64,000 nt of DNA from Maccoyibacter intestinihominis (lineage in GTDB: Bacteria > Bacillota > Clostridia > Lachnospirales > Lachnospiraceae): assembly GCF_040096355.1 (NCBI RefSeq), contig NZ_JBBMEX010000003.1, positions 1-64,000 of the forward strand, given 5' to 3'. Position 1 is the first letter of the stretch, and each line of letters starts with the position of its first letter. Below are positions 26,313-34,355 of the stretch, one piece after another. A program made the position numbers and the translations under genes. The notes beneath the pieces were generated by a model. It worked only from the letters and a program-made list of their open reading frames with translations. It ran no database searches and was not told the origin of the DNA.

Positions 26313-26915
26313 TTAAGATCTACGACTTCGTTCTCTTTTTCTATAACGAAGATAACGGAAAAACTTGCATATCATTTCTATTATAATAATTAGCAACAGA
26401 ACAATAACGCTTATTAGTCCTATTGCTTGAAAAAAGCCTCTTGTAACGCTTACTAAAATAACAAATATATAACATGTTAAAAGTTCCACTCCAATTCTAA
26501 TGGTTGATTTCTCTGATTTTGGAGAATATGCATACATTTGCCAGATTCCTGGTTCTAAATACCCAAGTCTTCTACGAAGGTAAGTATTTTTATTATATAT
26601 ATTGTTTTTAAAGTTTAATAATGTTTCTTCATCTTTACATTTACAAAATAAATCAAATGCTTTCAATGTGGTTCTATCAACGTATTTATTGTACTTTTGA
26701 AGATAAAAGGAAATTTTTGTTATATCCAATTTTGCTTCTTCTAACTTTTTACCATATAATAATTGATAAAGTGGACAATAAATTCGATTATAAGCAATTT
26801 CCAATTTATCTAAGGGTACATTTTTGTTATATGTATATTTCGTTATAAGAAAAGTAAAAATACCTCCAACAATAGTTGGAAGCACAATTTTCATAATTTC
26901 AATAAAAATTCCCAT
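26313..26915 (-). CDS. Membrane protein of unknown function
   Basis: A 200-residue protein I do not recognise. Hydrophobic segments at about 6-26 (MKIVLPTIVGGIFTFLITKY), 143-161 (LLTCYIFVILVSVTRGFF) and 164-184 suggest one N-terminal and two C-terminal membrane spans with a charged cytoplasmic region of about 110 residues between, and a basic tail (RYRKRERSRRS). The base composition is AT-rich, like its accessory neighbours. GAGG precedes the ATG by 8 nt. Its place among toxin-antitoxin genes hints at a defence or mobile origin, but nothing in the protein proves it. Confidence 0.7.
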   Translation of the reverse strand: MGIFIEIMKIVLPTIVGGIFTFLITKYTYNKNVPLDKLEIAYNRIYCPLYQLLYGKKLEEAKLDITKISFYLQKYNKYVDRTTLKAFDLFCKCKDEETLLNFKNNIYNKNTYLRRRLGYLEPGIWQMYAYSPKSEKSTIRIGVELLTCYIFVILVSVTRGFFQAIGLISVIVLLLIIIIEMICKFFRYLRYRKRERSRRS

Positions 26916-26959
26916 AATTTTTCCTCTTTTGATACCGATTACAACCCATGTCTATCTCT

Positions 26960-27001
26960 TCATTTTTCTGCTTCTTCTAAAAACTCAATCTCCCACGTCA
27001 T
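26960..27001 (-). pseudogene. Truncated RelE/ParE toxin remnant
   Basis: The ATG overlaps the antitoxin stop (ATGA) exactly as an intact toxin gene would, and reads MTWEIEFLEEAEK, a typical ParE/RelE N terminus, then TGA after 13 codons. No continuation is found in the following 45 bp before the next gene. The toxin has been lost. Confidence 0.65.
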
Positions 27002-27321
27002 TCGATATCTGCATCCTCCGCATCCAATAGTTCTTCTTTACTGATTCCAAGATGATCCATCACAGAATCCAATGAAACAGTCTTCTTATCCCCATTTTCT
27101 TCTATACGCCTGTTTGCCTCCAATAGAAGAAAATAATCCTCTTCTATCTCCGTTAATCTGGTATATTCTTCCAGTGATAATATGACTGCTGAGGGTTGAT
27201 TATTCTTTAAAACAATTAACTCTTTCTCAGAGTGAAGTCGATCAAATATCTTTGCTGCCTGACCTTTATTAAATTGTGAAATAGGAACCAGGCTTTGTAA
27301 AAAATCTGTTGCAAGTGCCAT
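26998..27321 (-). CDS. Phd/YefM-family antitoxin (orphan)
   Basis: Antitoxin (107 aa) with the Phd/YefM N-terminal DNA-binding pattern: LQSLVPISQFNKGQAAKIFDRL, then KELIVLKNNQPSAVILSLEEYTRL. The C-terminal acidic region should bind a toxin. I start at the ATG at 27321 because GGAGGTG precedes it by 6 nt. The gene is intact but its toxin is cut to 13 codons, so it may now act only as a repressor or neutralise a related toxin elsewhere. Confidence 0.85.
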   Translation of the reverse strand: MALATDFLQSLVPISQFNKGQAAKIFDRLHSEKELIVLKNNQPSAVILSLEEYTRLTEIEEDYFLLLEANRRIEENGDKKTVSLDSVMDHLGISKEELLDAEDADIE

Positions 27322-27509
27322 AATAAACACCTCCGGTACTTTATTCTACTTATAGTATATGCAGAAGAGGTAAAAAAAATCAATATTATTACCAGATTAT
27401 TTTCCAATTTATTTTCATTATAATTTGTTGTTTTATTTCTTATTCTGGTTGTAAAGAAAAATCGTAAAGTAAATTTTCAATTTCTCCTTTCACCCCCAAC
27501 TCCCCACCC

Positions 27510-28517
27510 CTAATGTGCATAATACCCATTACTTACAAAATACTGATGGATTCTCCGGATCAACTGGCATTTCGGATTCTCATCTCCCGGAGCCATGTTT
27601 AACTTGCAGGAGCCCTTACAATGAAAGGAAGCCGTACAGCGATCCGGGTGGCATGCCTCCGGTCTTTCATAGTTGTAGCCGATCGGGTAAGCCGTCTGTC
27701 TTTTTAATGCATTGACGATATTATCACAGGTCATGATATTTGCGATCGGATCTCCCTCGCAGGTCTGGCACGGATAAATGCTTCCATCTGTATGGATGCT
27801 TAACAGCCTCCGGCCTGCCTGGCAGCCATCCGTACAGGAAGAACATGGTCTTAAGAACTGAAAACTAAACTTTTTCATATTATAACCCGACTTTGTCAGG
27901 TACTCGATCGCTTCAATGACATCCTGATACATCTGCTCAATGTAATCATTGCCTAACATTACAAAAATATCTGAATTTACCTGCCATGGCAGATCATGTT
28001 TTACTACAAATTTTGCAAGGTCTAAAATCTCACCTGTTTCCACATTGGTATCTGTCAACACGGTAAGAATATTGCAGCGGCCACCCTCATCTAAAAACCA
28101 TTCGAGATTCTCCATTACTTTTTTAGATGTAGAATTACCGTTGATATCAACCTTAGAGTGGATCGTGCCATCCAGTGATACCCCGCAGCCAATATTATTT
28201 TCCACAAGATATCTTACGATCTCATCATTCAGCAGTGTAAAATTGGATATGATACCTGCGTTAAAGTTGCCCCCTAATACTTTTTTCATATATAGTGGAA
28301 ATTCTCTCCAGGTATCAAAAACCATGAACGGTTCTCCTCCTGAGATCCTCCAATGGGTACGGCGGATCACATGATCCTGTACTAACTGAATAAAATGCTC
28401 CGATGTTGCACTCCAGACTTCTTTACTCATGTTCTTATTAACATGACCTTCAAAACAATAGGGACATCTTAAATTACAATTCTCTGTTGCAAAAATCCAC
28501 GGACTTAAACTAAACAT
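27510..28517 (-). CDS. Radical SAM/SPASM enzyme, candidate maturase of the adjacent Cys-rich protein
   Basis: Radical SAM enzyme (335 aa). The [4Fe-4S]-SAM motif is C14-N-L-R-C18-P-Y-C21 and the SAM-binding SGGEP is at 59-63. The C-terminal third is a SPASM-type domain with cysteines in PCSSCTDGC, YPCQTCEGD, ACHPDRC and HCKGSC plus a final KC, enough for two auxiliary [4Fe-4S] clusters. Such enzymes usually modify peptide side chains (thioether or other crosslinks) or sulfatases. It begins 81 nt after a Cys-rich exported protein on the same strand, with AAAGGAG 7 nt from the ATG, and a terminator-like hairpin in between. A role on that protein is inferred from position; I cannot assign it to a named maturase family. 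Confidence 0.88.
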   Translation of the reverse strand: MFSLSPWIFATENCNLRCPYCFEGHVNKNMSKEVWSATSEHFIQLVQDHVIRRTHWRISGGEPFMVFDTWREFPLYMKKVLGGNFNAGIISNFTLLNDEIVRYLVENNIGCGVSLDGTIHSKVDINGNSTSKKVMENLEWFLDEGGRCNILTVLTDTNVETGEILDLAKFVVKHDLPWQVNSDIFVMLGNDYIEQMYQDVIEAIEYLTKSGYNMKKFSFQFLRPCSSCTDGCQAGRRLLSIHTDGSIYPCQTCEGDPIANIMTCDNIVNALKRQTAYPIGYNYERPEACHPDRCTASFHCKGSCKLNMAPGDENPKCQLIRRIHQYFVSNGYYAH

Positions 28518-28532
28518 ACCAAAACTCCTTTA

Positions 28533-28570
28533 TGAAAAATGCATCTTAATCACTTTGTACTAAGATGCAT
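28533..28570 (-). terminator. Terminator-like hairpin between the Cys-rich protein and the radical SAM gene
   Basis: A perfect 10-bp stem (28539-28548 with 28561-28570, 12-nt loop) followed on the minus strand by TTTTTC, then the radical SAM ribosome binding site. It should end most transcripts after the upstream gene and let a minority continue, a common setup where substrate must exceed enzyme. Confidence 0.75.
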
Positions 28571-28598
28571 GAATACTGTCTATCCAGTTACAAAATAA

Positions 28599-29837
28599 TT
28601 AAAAACCTATCCAACAATCTCCACAGTCACAAAAAGTAACAGAATCATCACAATTTAAACAATCAGTTGCTGGCTCACAAGCAGAACAGTCACAATCTGC
28701 ACAAACACAATCAGCCTGACAATCTGTTGCACAATCGCAGTCCGAACCACAGTCACAATTACAATCTGCTGCACAGTTACTGTCTGCCGCTGCCGCTTTA
28801 CTTTTGCCTGCACTTGCACTCTGCTGGTTGTTCGATGGTGTCCGGACTGTCGGTTTGCTATCGGATAAATACGAGTCGGATACCCACGCGGAACCGCCTT
28901 CATGCTCGATCCGGTACCAGCCGGTATTCTTATCCCGTCCGATTACATGGACTTCCTGTGCGAAGGATAAGTCCCCTAATTTTTCGCCCTCGGCACTGGA
29001 AGTGCTGCGGATGCTCACTGCCGTGGTTGCATACATGGTCTGATCCAGTTCCTCTAATACACTCTCGATCGTCAGTTTGATCGTCAGGGTACTTACATTT
29101 CCCGTACTGTCCTCTACCGTATAAGTCACTTCTTTTTCTCCCAAGGTGGAGGTATCGACTTTGCTTACTTTGATCTTATCCGTGAGGTCTCCGTCCTCGG
29201 CATCTTTCGCAAAGACTCCGTCCATCAGGTCGACACCGTTCTCTAAATATACCGTTCTGTCCTTGGTTCCATAGCCTTCAAAGACCGGTGCATTCTCATC
29301 CGCTACTTTAAAGGTCAGTTCTATCTCACTGGTATTGTTATAGATATCGGTCGCGATGACTTTCTTTTTGACTTTTCCGGGGGTGTCAAACACCGTCATG
29401 TTTTTTCCATCTTCAAAAGTCAGTGTGTAATCCGATGCCTCTTTTACGGAAAGTGCCATTTTTTCGATAAATACTTCTTCTCCGACCTTTGCTTTTAATG
29501 CTTTCTTCGGTTTCTCGATCACCGGTGCTAAGGTATCTGTGACCTTGACTTTTAATGTCAGCACCTGTTCTTTGTATGTAACGGTCATTTCATACTCTCC
29601 GACTTTGGAGGTATCTACTTTGCTTGTGTCAATCTTCAGCTTTTTTAATTTACTCTTTGGTACATCCACATATTTGCTGATATCTAAATCCATCTTTGTT
29701 CCCGCTTTGATGACTACCTTGTCATCTATGAGTTTGATCTTATCATTTGCAAGAACTGCTCCGGTACCGATCCCTAATAAATCGAGTGCGGCAGCCGGAA
29801 TGACGATATACTTCTTTTTCGTTCGTTTCCTCTCCAT
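28599..29837 (-). CDS. Exported Ig-like/SH3b protein with a 17-cysteine C-terminal tail
   Basis: A 412-residue protein. Residues 1-31 are a basic-hydrophobic export signal or anchor (KRTKKKYIVIPAAALD, then AVLAND, a possible signal peptidase site). Three beta-sandwich segments follow (about 33-262); the third, DAEDGDLTDKIKVSKVDTS, is DUF5011/HYR-like. An SH3b domain spans about 270-330 (VSIRSTSS, GWYRIEHEGG, AWVSDSYL). A Ser/Ala/Lys linker leads to the tail 354-412, with Cys at 355, 359, 361, 363, 367, 369, 373, 377, 379, 382, 384, 387, 393, 396, 403, 405 and 408, most next to Asp. No cysteine occurs elsewhere in the protein. The following gene is a radical SAM/SPASM enzyme, so the tail may be a modification substrate; metal binding is an alternative. 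The Shine-Dalgarno is weak (AAAGAGA). Confidence 0.85.
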   Translation of the reverse strand: MERKRTKKKYIVIPAAALDLLGIGTGAVLANDKIKLIDDKVVIKAGTKMDLDISKYVDVPKSKLKKLKIDTSKVDTSKVGEYEMTVTYKEQVLTLKVKVTDTLAPVIEKPKKALKAKVGEEVFIEKMALSVKEASDYTLTFEDGKNMTVFDTPGKVKKKVIATDIYNNTSEIELTFKVADENAPVFEGYGTKDRTVYLENGVDLMDGVFAKDAEDGDLTDKIKVSKVDTSTLGEKEVTYTVEDSTGNVSTLTIKLTIESVLEELDQTMYATTAVSIRSTSSAEGEKLGDLSFAQEVHVIGRDKNTGWYRIEHEGGSAWVSDSYLSDSKPTVRTPSNNQQSASAGKSKAAAADSNCAADCNCDCGSDCDCATDCQADCVCADCDCSACEPATDCLNCDDSVTFCDCGDCWIGF

Positions 29838-29869
29838 TCTCTTTGTTCATTCATACTTGGTTTTTAGCA

Positions 29870-29885
29870 TAACGTTTTAGCGTTA
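29870..29885. promoter_or_regulatory. Operator-like palindrome, downstream copy
   Basis: TAACG-TTTTAG-CGTTA. Five-bp arms with a 6-bp centre, identical in architecture to the site at 29934-29949. It lies just downstream of the predicted -10 of the Cys-rich protein gene. Confidence 0.65.
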
Positions 29886-29897
29886 GTTTTGCAATAT

Positions 29898-29927
29898 ATA
29901 TTAATAGTTTTTCGTTATATGTGTCAT
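29898..29927 (-). promoter_or_regulatory. Promoter of the Cys-rich protein gene
   Basis: Minus strand ATGACA (29922-29927), 18-bp spacer, TAATAT (29898-29903). Both operator-like palindromes flank it, and an extra half-site CGTTA (29913-29917) lies within the spacer. Confidence 0.6.
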
Positions 29928-29933
29928 TTTGTA

Positions 29934-29949
29934 TAACGTATATACGTTA
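29934..29949. promoter_or_regulatory. Operator-like palindrome, upstream copy
   Basis: TAACG-TATATA-CGTTA, a perfect 16-bp palindrome 6 bp upstream of the -35 box. Its centre is 64 bp, about six helical turns, from the downstream copy. Confidence 0.65.
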
Positions 29950-30026
29950 GTTTTTACCACTGCTCAATGCTTTTCGTACTCTCACAAATAAGGACAAACA
30001 AAAATATTTGGAAATTATAGAGATAC

Positions 30027-31259
30027 CTAATTTCTCCGCAACGCTTCAATCGGGCTGAGCCCTGCCGCTTTCTTTGCCGGATAGATTCCAAAGAAGATTC
30101 CGATTCCAATGGAAAACAGCGTTGTAACTAGCACGGCTGCCGGACTGACCGATGGCGTAAATGCAAATGCCGGCTGTATCATGGCGATCACTTTTGCAAC
30201 GCCAAATGCCCCGCCGATCCCTAACAAAATTCCCACAACTCCACCGATCAGTGTAATGATGGCAGACTCAGACAGAAACTGGAGCATGATCGACTTCGTC
30301 TTTGCGCCAAGTGCTTTTCGGATTCCAATCTCTCTCGTACGTTCTGTTACGGATACCAGCATGATATTCATGACACCAATACCACCGACTAACAAAGAAA
30401 TTGCCGCCACAAAAGATACTAACGTTGTCACAATACCGATAACCTTATCGACTGTGGTCATGTAATCACTAAAATTTTCCACCTGATAAATATCTTCTCC
30501 ACTGCACTGATGTCTGCGTTCTAACAGATTCGACGCTTCCGAAGCAATACGATAGGTATCTTCTCCCTCTTCCGTTAAAATCATGATCTGCCAAAAACTC
30601 TCTGTATCCATGCCATACATGGTTGAAAATGTTATCAGCGGGATCTGAAGCTCAATTGGTGAGTTTTCATAAGTAAAGGAAAACATAGAGTCCTCGGAAG
30701 CCTTTTCCACACCAATGATCGTCAGTCCCATTTCTTTTCCATATAATGTGACATCCAGTTCTTTTCCTACAATATCCGTGGAACCGAAGATCCTGACCGC
30801 ATCTTTTTCACCAATGATTGCAAGCGGCTGACCCGCGAGATACTCTTTTTTTGTAAAATATCTGCCTTTTAACATTCCATTTTTAGAAAAATACTGGTAA
30901 TCCGGCATTTTTCCATTGATATTTGCTTTGAACTCGCCTTTTTGCGTCATCACGCTTCCTTCTGCACCATATCCTGCCGAAATTGCACGGATACCTTTTA
31001 CCCCATCGTATAATGCATCGATATCTTCCTGTGTAATATCATAGGAATTTGTATCATCATAGGAATAAATAGCAATCTGGTTAATTCCGATGTCTGCCAT
31101 TTCATCCGTAATGATATTTTTTGCTCCGTTACCTACAGACATAATCAATATCACAGATGAGATTCCTATGATAATTCCAAGCATTGTCAACAGCGAACGC
31201 ATTTTATTTGCTCTGATATTGGCAACTGCCATTTTCAAATATTCTAAAAACTGTGACAT
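30027..31259 (-). CDS. MacB-like ABC transporter permease
   Basis: Permease (410 aa) of the MacB/FtsX type. One N-terminal membrane helix (RSLLTMLGIIIGISSVILIMSVG), a large extracytoplasmic MacB_PCD domain (about 45-270), then three C-terminal helices, ending ...ISLLVGGIGVMNIMLVSVTERTREIGIRKALGA and GIYPAKKAAGLSPIEALR. With the adaptor and ATPase upstream it forms a tripartite-type exporter for peptides, drugs or lipoproteins. It starts 9 nt after the adaptor gene. Substrate not known; the neighbouring Cys-rich protein is a candidate. Confidence 0.93.
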   Translation of the reverse strand: MSQFLEYLKMAVANIRANKMRSLLTMLGIIIGISSVILIMSVGNGAKNIITDEMADIGINQIAIYSYDDTNSYDITQEDIDALYDGVKGIRAISAGYGAEGSVMTQKGEFKANINGKMPDYQYFSKNGMLKGRYFTKKEYLAGQPLAIIGEKDAVRIFGSTDIVGKELDVTLYGKEMGLTIIGVEKASEDSMFSFTYENSPIELQIPLITFSTMYGMDTESFWQIMILTEEGEDTYRIASEASNLLERRHQCSGEDIYQVENFSDYMTTVDKVIGIVTTLVSFVAAISLLVGGIGVMNIMLVSVTERTREIGIRKALGAKTKSIMLQFLSESAIITLIGGVVGILLGIGGAFGVAKVIAMIQPAFAFTPSVSPAAVLVTTLFSIGIGIFFGIYPAKKAAGLSPIEALRRN

Positions 31260-31268
31260 TCCTGCCTC

Positions 31269-32714
31269 CTATTTCTTCTCTGCCGCTTTCATTCCATCCT
31301 CAATCGTGGTGTCAATTGTTGTCACTACCTTTTCTCCCTCTTTGAGTCCTTCGATAATCTCAATATTCTTTTTAGAAGAAATTCCTGTCTTTACATATTT
31401 TTTCTGAAGTTTCTCCTGACTGAGTACATAGACAAAATCACCCTTTGAGTCACTATTTACTGCTGCAATCGGCACTTTTAAAACATCTGTCTTTTTCCCA
31501 AGTTCGATTTTTAACTTTGCATCCAAGCCAATAATCAGATTATCATCCGGATTGTCAATATGCACTCTGGCGGTTGCCATTGCTGCACCCTGCTCTGTTT
31601 TTTCTGCTACCTTTCCTATATTCGTAACACTTCCCTGATACTTTCGGTCTAAGGAAGTAATGGTTACTTTCTGTCCTACTTGTAAACTGGTCAGATTGTA
31701 TTTAGACACTTTAAAATCCACACACATTTTGGATGCATCTGCAATCGAAAACATCGGTGCACCTTCCTGTACGGCACTTCCTGCTGCTACCTCTGTTGAA
31801 GTAACGATCCCATCAAATTCTGCCTGAATTCCTGCTTTGGCTTCTTCTAATGAATCTGCTGACTGTGATAAGGTCAACTTTGCCGCCTGTTGCGAGGAAG
31901 CGATTCCCTGTTTTTCCGCATCTGTTAAAACCGAGGCTTCTCCGGCTGCCTTTTTAGACTGTTCCTCTGCTTTGCTTCCCTGTAAACTTTCTGCCTGCGA
32001 CTGCATGCTTTTCAACTGGTTCTCTAACTCACTGACTTTTGCCGTCACATCGCCATAGGCTTTTCTCTGTTCCTGTTTTTTATTTTTTTCTTTCTGTATC
32101 TTTTCTAATTCTTTCTGCTCTTCTTTGGTCAGATCCTTCTTATTTTTCAGTTCCTCTGACCGCTTGTCTAACTCTGTGATCTCTTTGTCTAAATTACCTG
32201 CTTCTGTTGCAGCATTTTTACTCTGCTCCATCTGCGCCGTCAACTCTGAAATCTGACCATTCAAACTATTTAATTGATCATCAATCGATTGGATCTTAGA
32301 ATCTGCCTGTGCTGCCTGCTCACTTCCCTTAGCACTCATTTCTAAAGATTTCTGATTTGCCGCATCACTTGCTTTGTTCTGTAATTGTGAAATGTTATAA
32401 CTTTTTTCTAAGGAACCTGTCTGAAATGTTATCAGGGGCTCTCCTTTTTTTACCGGTTTTCCCACCTGTAAATTGGCAGTTGCAATTTCTGCATTGACCG
32501 GTGAGGAATAAGTACGCACATCTTCACTGCCAATCGTTCCGCTTGTCTCTAATTCTGCTGTAATATTTCCTTTTTCTGCCTTTGCTGTCTCAACTTCCTG
32601 CACTGCTTCAGAACTGCCTTTCCCTTTCTGCACGAATACAATGACAAGAATCACTACTACTGCAACCGGCAAAATAATTTTCCACTTCTTTTTCTTCTTA
32701 TTATTTTTCTCCAT
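31269..32714 (-). CDS. MacA/RND-type efflux adaptor (periplasmic adaptor subunit)
   Basis: Membrane-fusion adaptor (481 aa) for the MacB-like transporter. MEKNNKKKKKWKIILPVAVVVILVIV is an N-terminal membrane anchor. A lipoyl/barrel-sandwich half (GTIGSEDVRTYSSPVNAEI) is followed by a long coiled coil (about 100-230, rich in Gln, Glu, Lys) and the second lipoyl half (GIQAEFDGIVTSTEVAAGSAVQEG), then beta-barrel and membrane-proximal domains. I start at 32714 because GGAGG lies 6 nt upstream; it overlaps the ATPase gene by 14 bp. Confidence 0.9.
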   Translation of the reverse strand: MEKNNKKKKKWKIILPVAVVVILVIVFVQKGKGSSEAVQEVETAKAEKGNITAELETSGTIGSEDVRTYSSPVNAEIATANLQVGKPVKKGEPLITFQTGSLEKSYNISQLQNKASDAANQKSLEMSAKGSEQAAQADSKIQSIDDQLNSLNGQISELTAQMEQSKNAATEAGNLDKEITELDKRSEELKNKKDLTKEEQKELEKIQKEKNKKQEQRKAYGDVTAKVSELENQLKSMQSQAESLQGSKAEEQSKKAAGEASVLTDAEKQGIASSQQAAKLTLSQSADSLEEAKAGIQAEFDGIVTSTEVAAGSAVQEGAPMFSIADASKMCVDFKVSKYNLTSLQVGQKVTITSLDRKYQGSVTNIGKVAEKTEQGAAMATARVHIDNPDDNLIIGLDAKLKIELGKKTDVLKVPIAAVNSDSKGDFVYVLSQEKLQKKYVKTGISSKKNIEIIEGLKEGEKVVTTIDTTIEDGMKAAEKK

Positions 32715-33423
32715 TTTCTTCCTCCATGCTCTTTGGGTCTGCCATGCCACTGTCCGACTCGATTTTTCCATCCATAATCCGGATGATCCGCTTTGCTGAC
32801 TGCGCAATCTTGTCATCATGTGTAATTAAAATGACGGTTCTTCCTTCGGTGTGCAATTTTCTTAAAATATCCATGATTTCACGGCTCGATTTAGAATCCA
32901 GATTTCCCGTTGGCTCATCCGCTAGGATCAGGGGCGGTGCCGCCGCTAACGCTCTGGCTATGGCAACTCTTTGCTGCTGCCCTCCTGACATTTCCGTAGG
33001 TTTGTGATCCATACGTTTTTCTAATCCGACCCGCTTTAAGGATTCCTCCGAAAGTCTTCTGCGCTCCGCCGCCGGAACATTCCGATAAATCAGCGGCAGT
33101 TCTACATTTTCTAATGCTGTCAGATTCTGGATCAGGTTAAAACCCTGAAAAATGAATCCTATTTCCTGATTTCGGATTTCGGATAACTCATCATCACTCA
33201 GGGAGGACACATCTTTTCCATTCAGAAAATAGTGACCGGAAGTCGGAACATCCAGACAACCTAACATATTCATAAAGGTGGATTTTCCGGAGCCTGACTG
33301 TCCGATAATTGCCACAAATTCTCCCTGTCCGATATCCAAAGACACATCATCCAAAGCCCTTACTTCATTTTCACCCGGATTGTATATCTTCATTAAGTTC
33401 TGTACTCTGATTAATGGTTCCAC
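32701..33423 (-). CDS. MacB-like ABC transporter ATP-binding protein
   Basis: ATPase (240 aa) with Walker A GQSGSGKSTFMN, Q-loop FQGFNLIQNLTALENVELPL, signature MSGGQQQRVAIARAL and Walker B LILADEPTGNLD. This is the LolD/MacB subgroup that partners FtsX-type permeases. It is the first gene of a three-gene exporter operon (ATPase, adaptor, permease) and energises it at the inner face of the membrane. Confidence 0.95.
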   Translation of the reverse strand: MEPLIRVQNLMKIYNPGENEVRALDDVSLDIGQGEFVAIIGQSGSGKSTFMNMLGCLDVPTSGHYFLNGKDVSSLSDDELSEIRNQEIGFIFQGFNLIQNLTALENVELPLIYRNVPAAERRRLSEESLKRVGLEKRMDHKPTEMSGGQQQRVAIARALAAAPPLILADEPTGNLDSKSSREIMDILRKLHTEGRTVILITHDDKIAQSAKRIIRIMDGKIESDSGMADPKSMEEENGEK

Positions 33424-33586
33424 AACATCCTCCTTTTTTGCACTTCTGTATTATTTAATTAGTACAATGGTGTATCCAAACGTATTTGTCAATACTTTCC
33501 ATATTATATTTCTCTGTTTGCTATAACGAGATAGAACACAGATTATCTTCAACTGATATTTTATTTTGACTTCCATATGAATATTT

Positions 33587-34174
33587 TTATAATTCAAAAA
33601 TGACAATCCGCTCTCTCGGATTATCTCCTGAAAATAAATCCCTACAGTCAATTTCATCTAAAAATGTCAGTTCCTCCACGGTCATAAGATATGCCATATA
33701 TTCCTCTGACGGATAATAAAAATACAGTTGCATCCGTCTCGGTTTTTCATAATAGGATTCCCGGATACGCGCCATCACTTTCCGTAAAATTTCCAAAGAA
33801 AAAGGATTGAAAAAATAAATGCAGTCCACTTCCACCGGCAAAGAAAACTGCTCCGCATTTACCACGATAAAATTTACCCGTTCCGCTGATATGGCAGTCT
33901 CTTTATTTTCTACTGCCTTTGCATAAATCCGTTCATTATATTCAATACCAATAGAACGACAACGTGTCTGATAGGACAGAAAAAAATCTACCCGCCCTTT
34001 GCCGCATCCATAATCAAGAAGTGTATTCTCCTTTCGGATCCAGCCTGAATTTCCCAATCGCTCTAACACCGAATACGGGGTCGGCTCATAAGGATAGCGA
34101 TATTGATCTGCATTAGAGTCATCCCTTCCTGTGGTATGGATTTTTAAGAGTTTGTCCCATTCATTTTCAATCAT
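33587..34174 (-). CDS. SAM-dependent class I methyltransferase
   Basis: Methyltransferase (195 aa). Motif I is LLDYGCGKGRVDFFLS (about 52-67); GIEYNERIYAKAVEN holds the acidic ribose-binding residue; FIVVNAEQFSLP and DCIYFFNPFSLEIL follow, where NPF may play the role of an NPPF-type catalytic motif. That motif suggests N-methylation of a base or amino group, but the substrate is not assignable. It has no operon partner: the purine genes end 180 bp away. Confidence 0.8.
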   Translation of the reverse strand: MIENEWDKLLKIHTTGRDDSNADQYRYPYEPTPYSVLERLGNSGWIRKENTLLDYGCGKGRVDFFLSYQTRCRSIGIEYNERIYAKAVENKETAISAERVNFIVVNAEQFSLPVEVDCIYFFNPFSLEILRKVMARIRESYYEKPRRMQLYFYYPSEEYMAYLMTVEELTFLDEIDCRDLFSGDNPRERIVIFEL

Positions 34175-34310
34175 GACTTTTCTTTTCCTCTTTCTTTCTA
34201 TTTTTACCTTATTTATATTCTACTGTTTTGTATGAGTTTCAAATAGTACTATTTTATAAGTAAATGTGTTTATTTTATGGTCTTTATATTGTAAAACCTG
34301 TGATGACAAC

Positions 34311-34338
34311 AAAAGACGGAGCATTCGCTCCGCCTTTT
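34311..34338 (-). terminator. Terminator of the purine operon
   Basis: CGGAGC / GCTCCG stem flanked by A/T complementarity, followed on the minus strand by TCTTTTG, 18 bp after the transformylase stop. Confidence 0.75.
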
Positions 34339-34355
34339 GCCGATATGATGAATTT

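Noticed and set aside
28599..28780. Identification of the Cys-rich tail as SCIFF
   Set aside because: SCIFF precursors are about 45-residue peptides with six cysteines; this tail has 17 on a 412-residue protein, and the rSAM enzyme is shorter than the SCIFF maturase.
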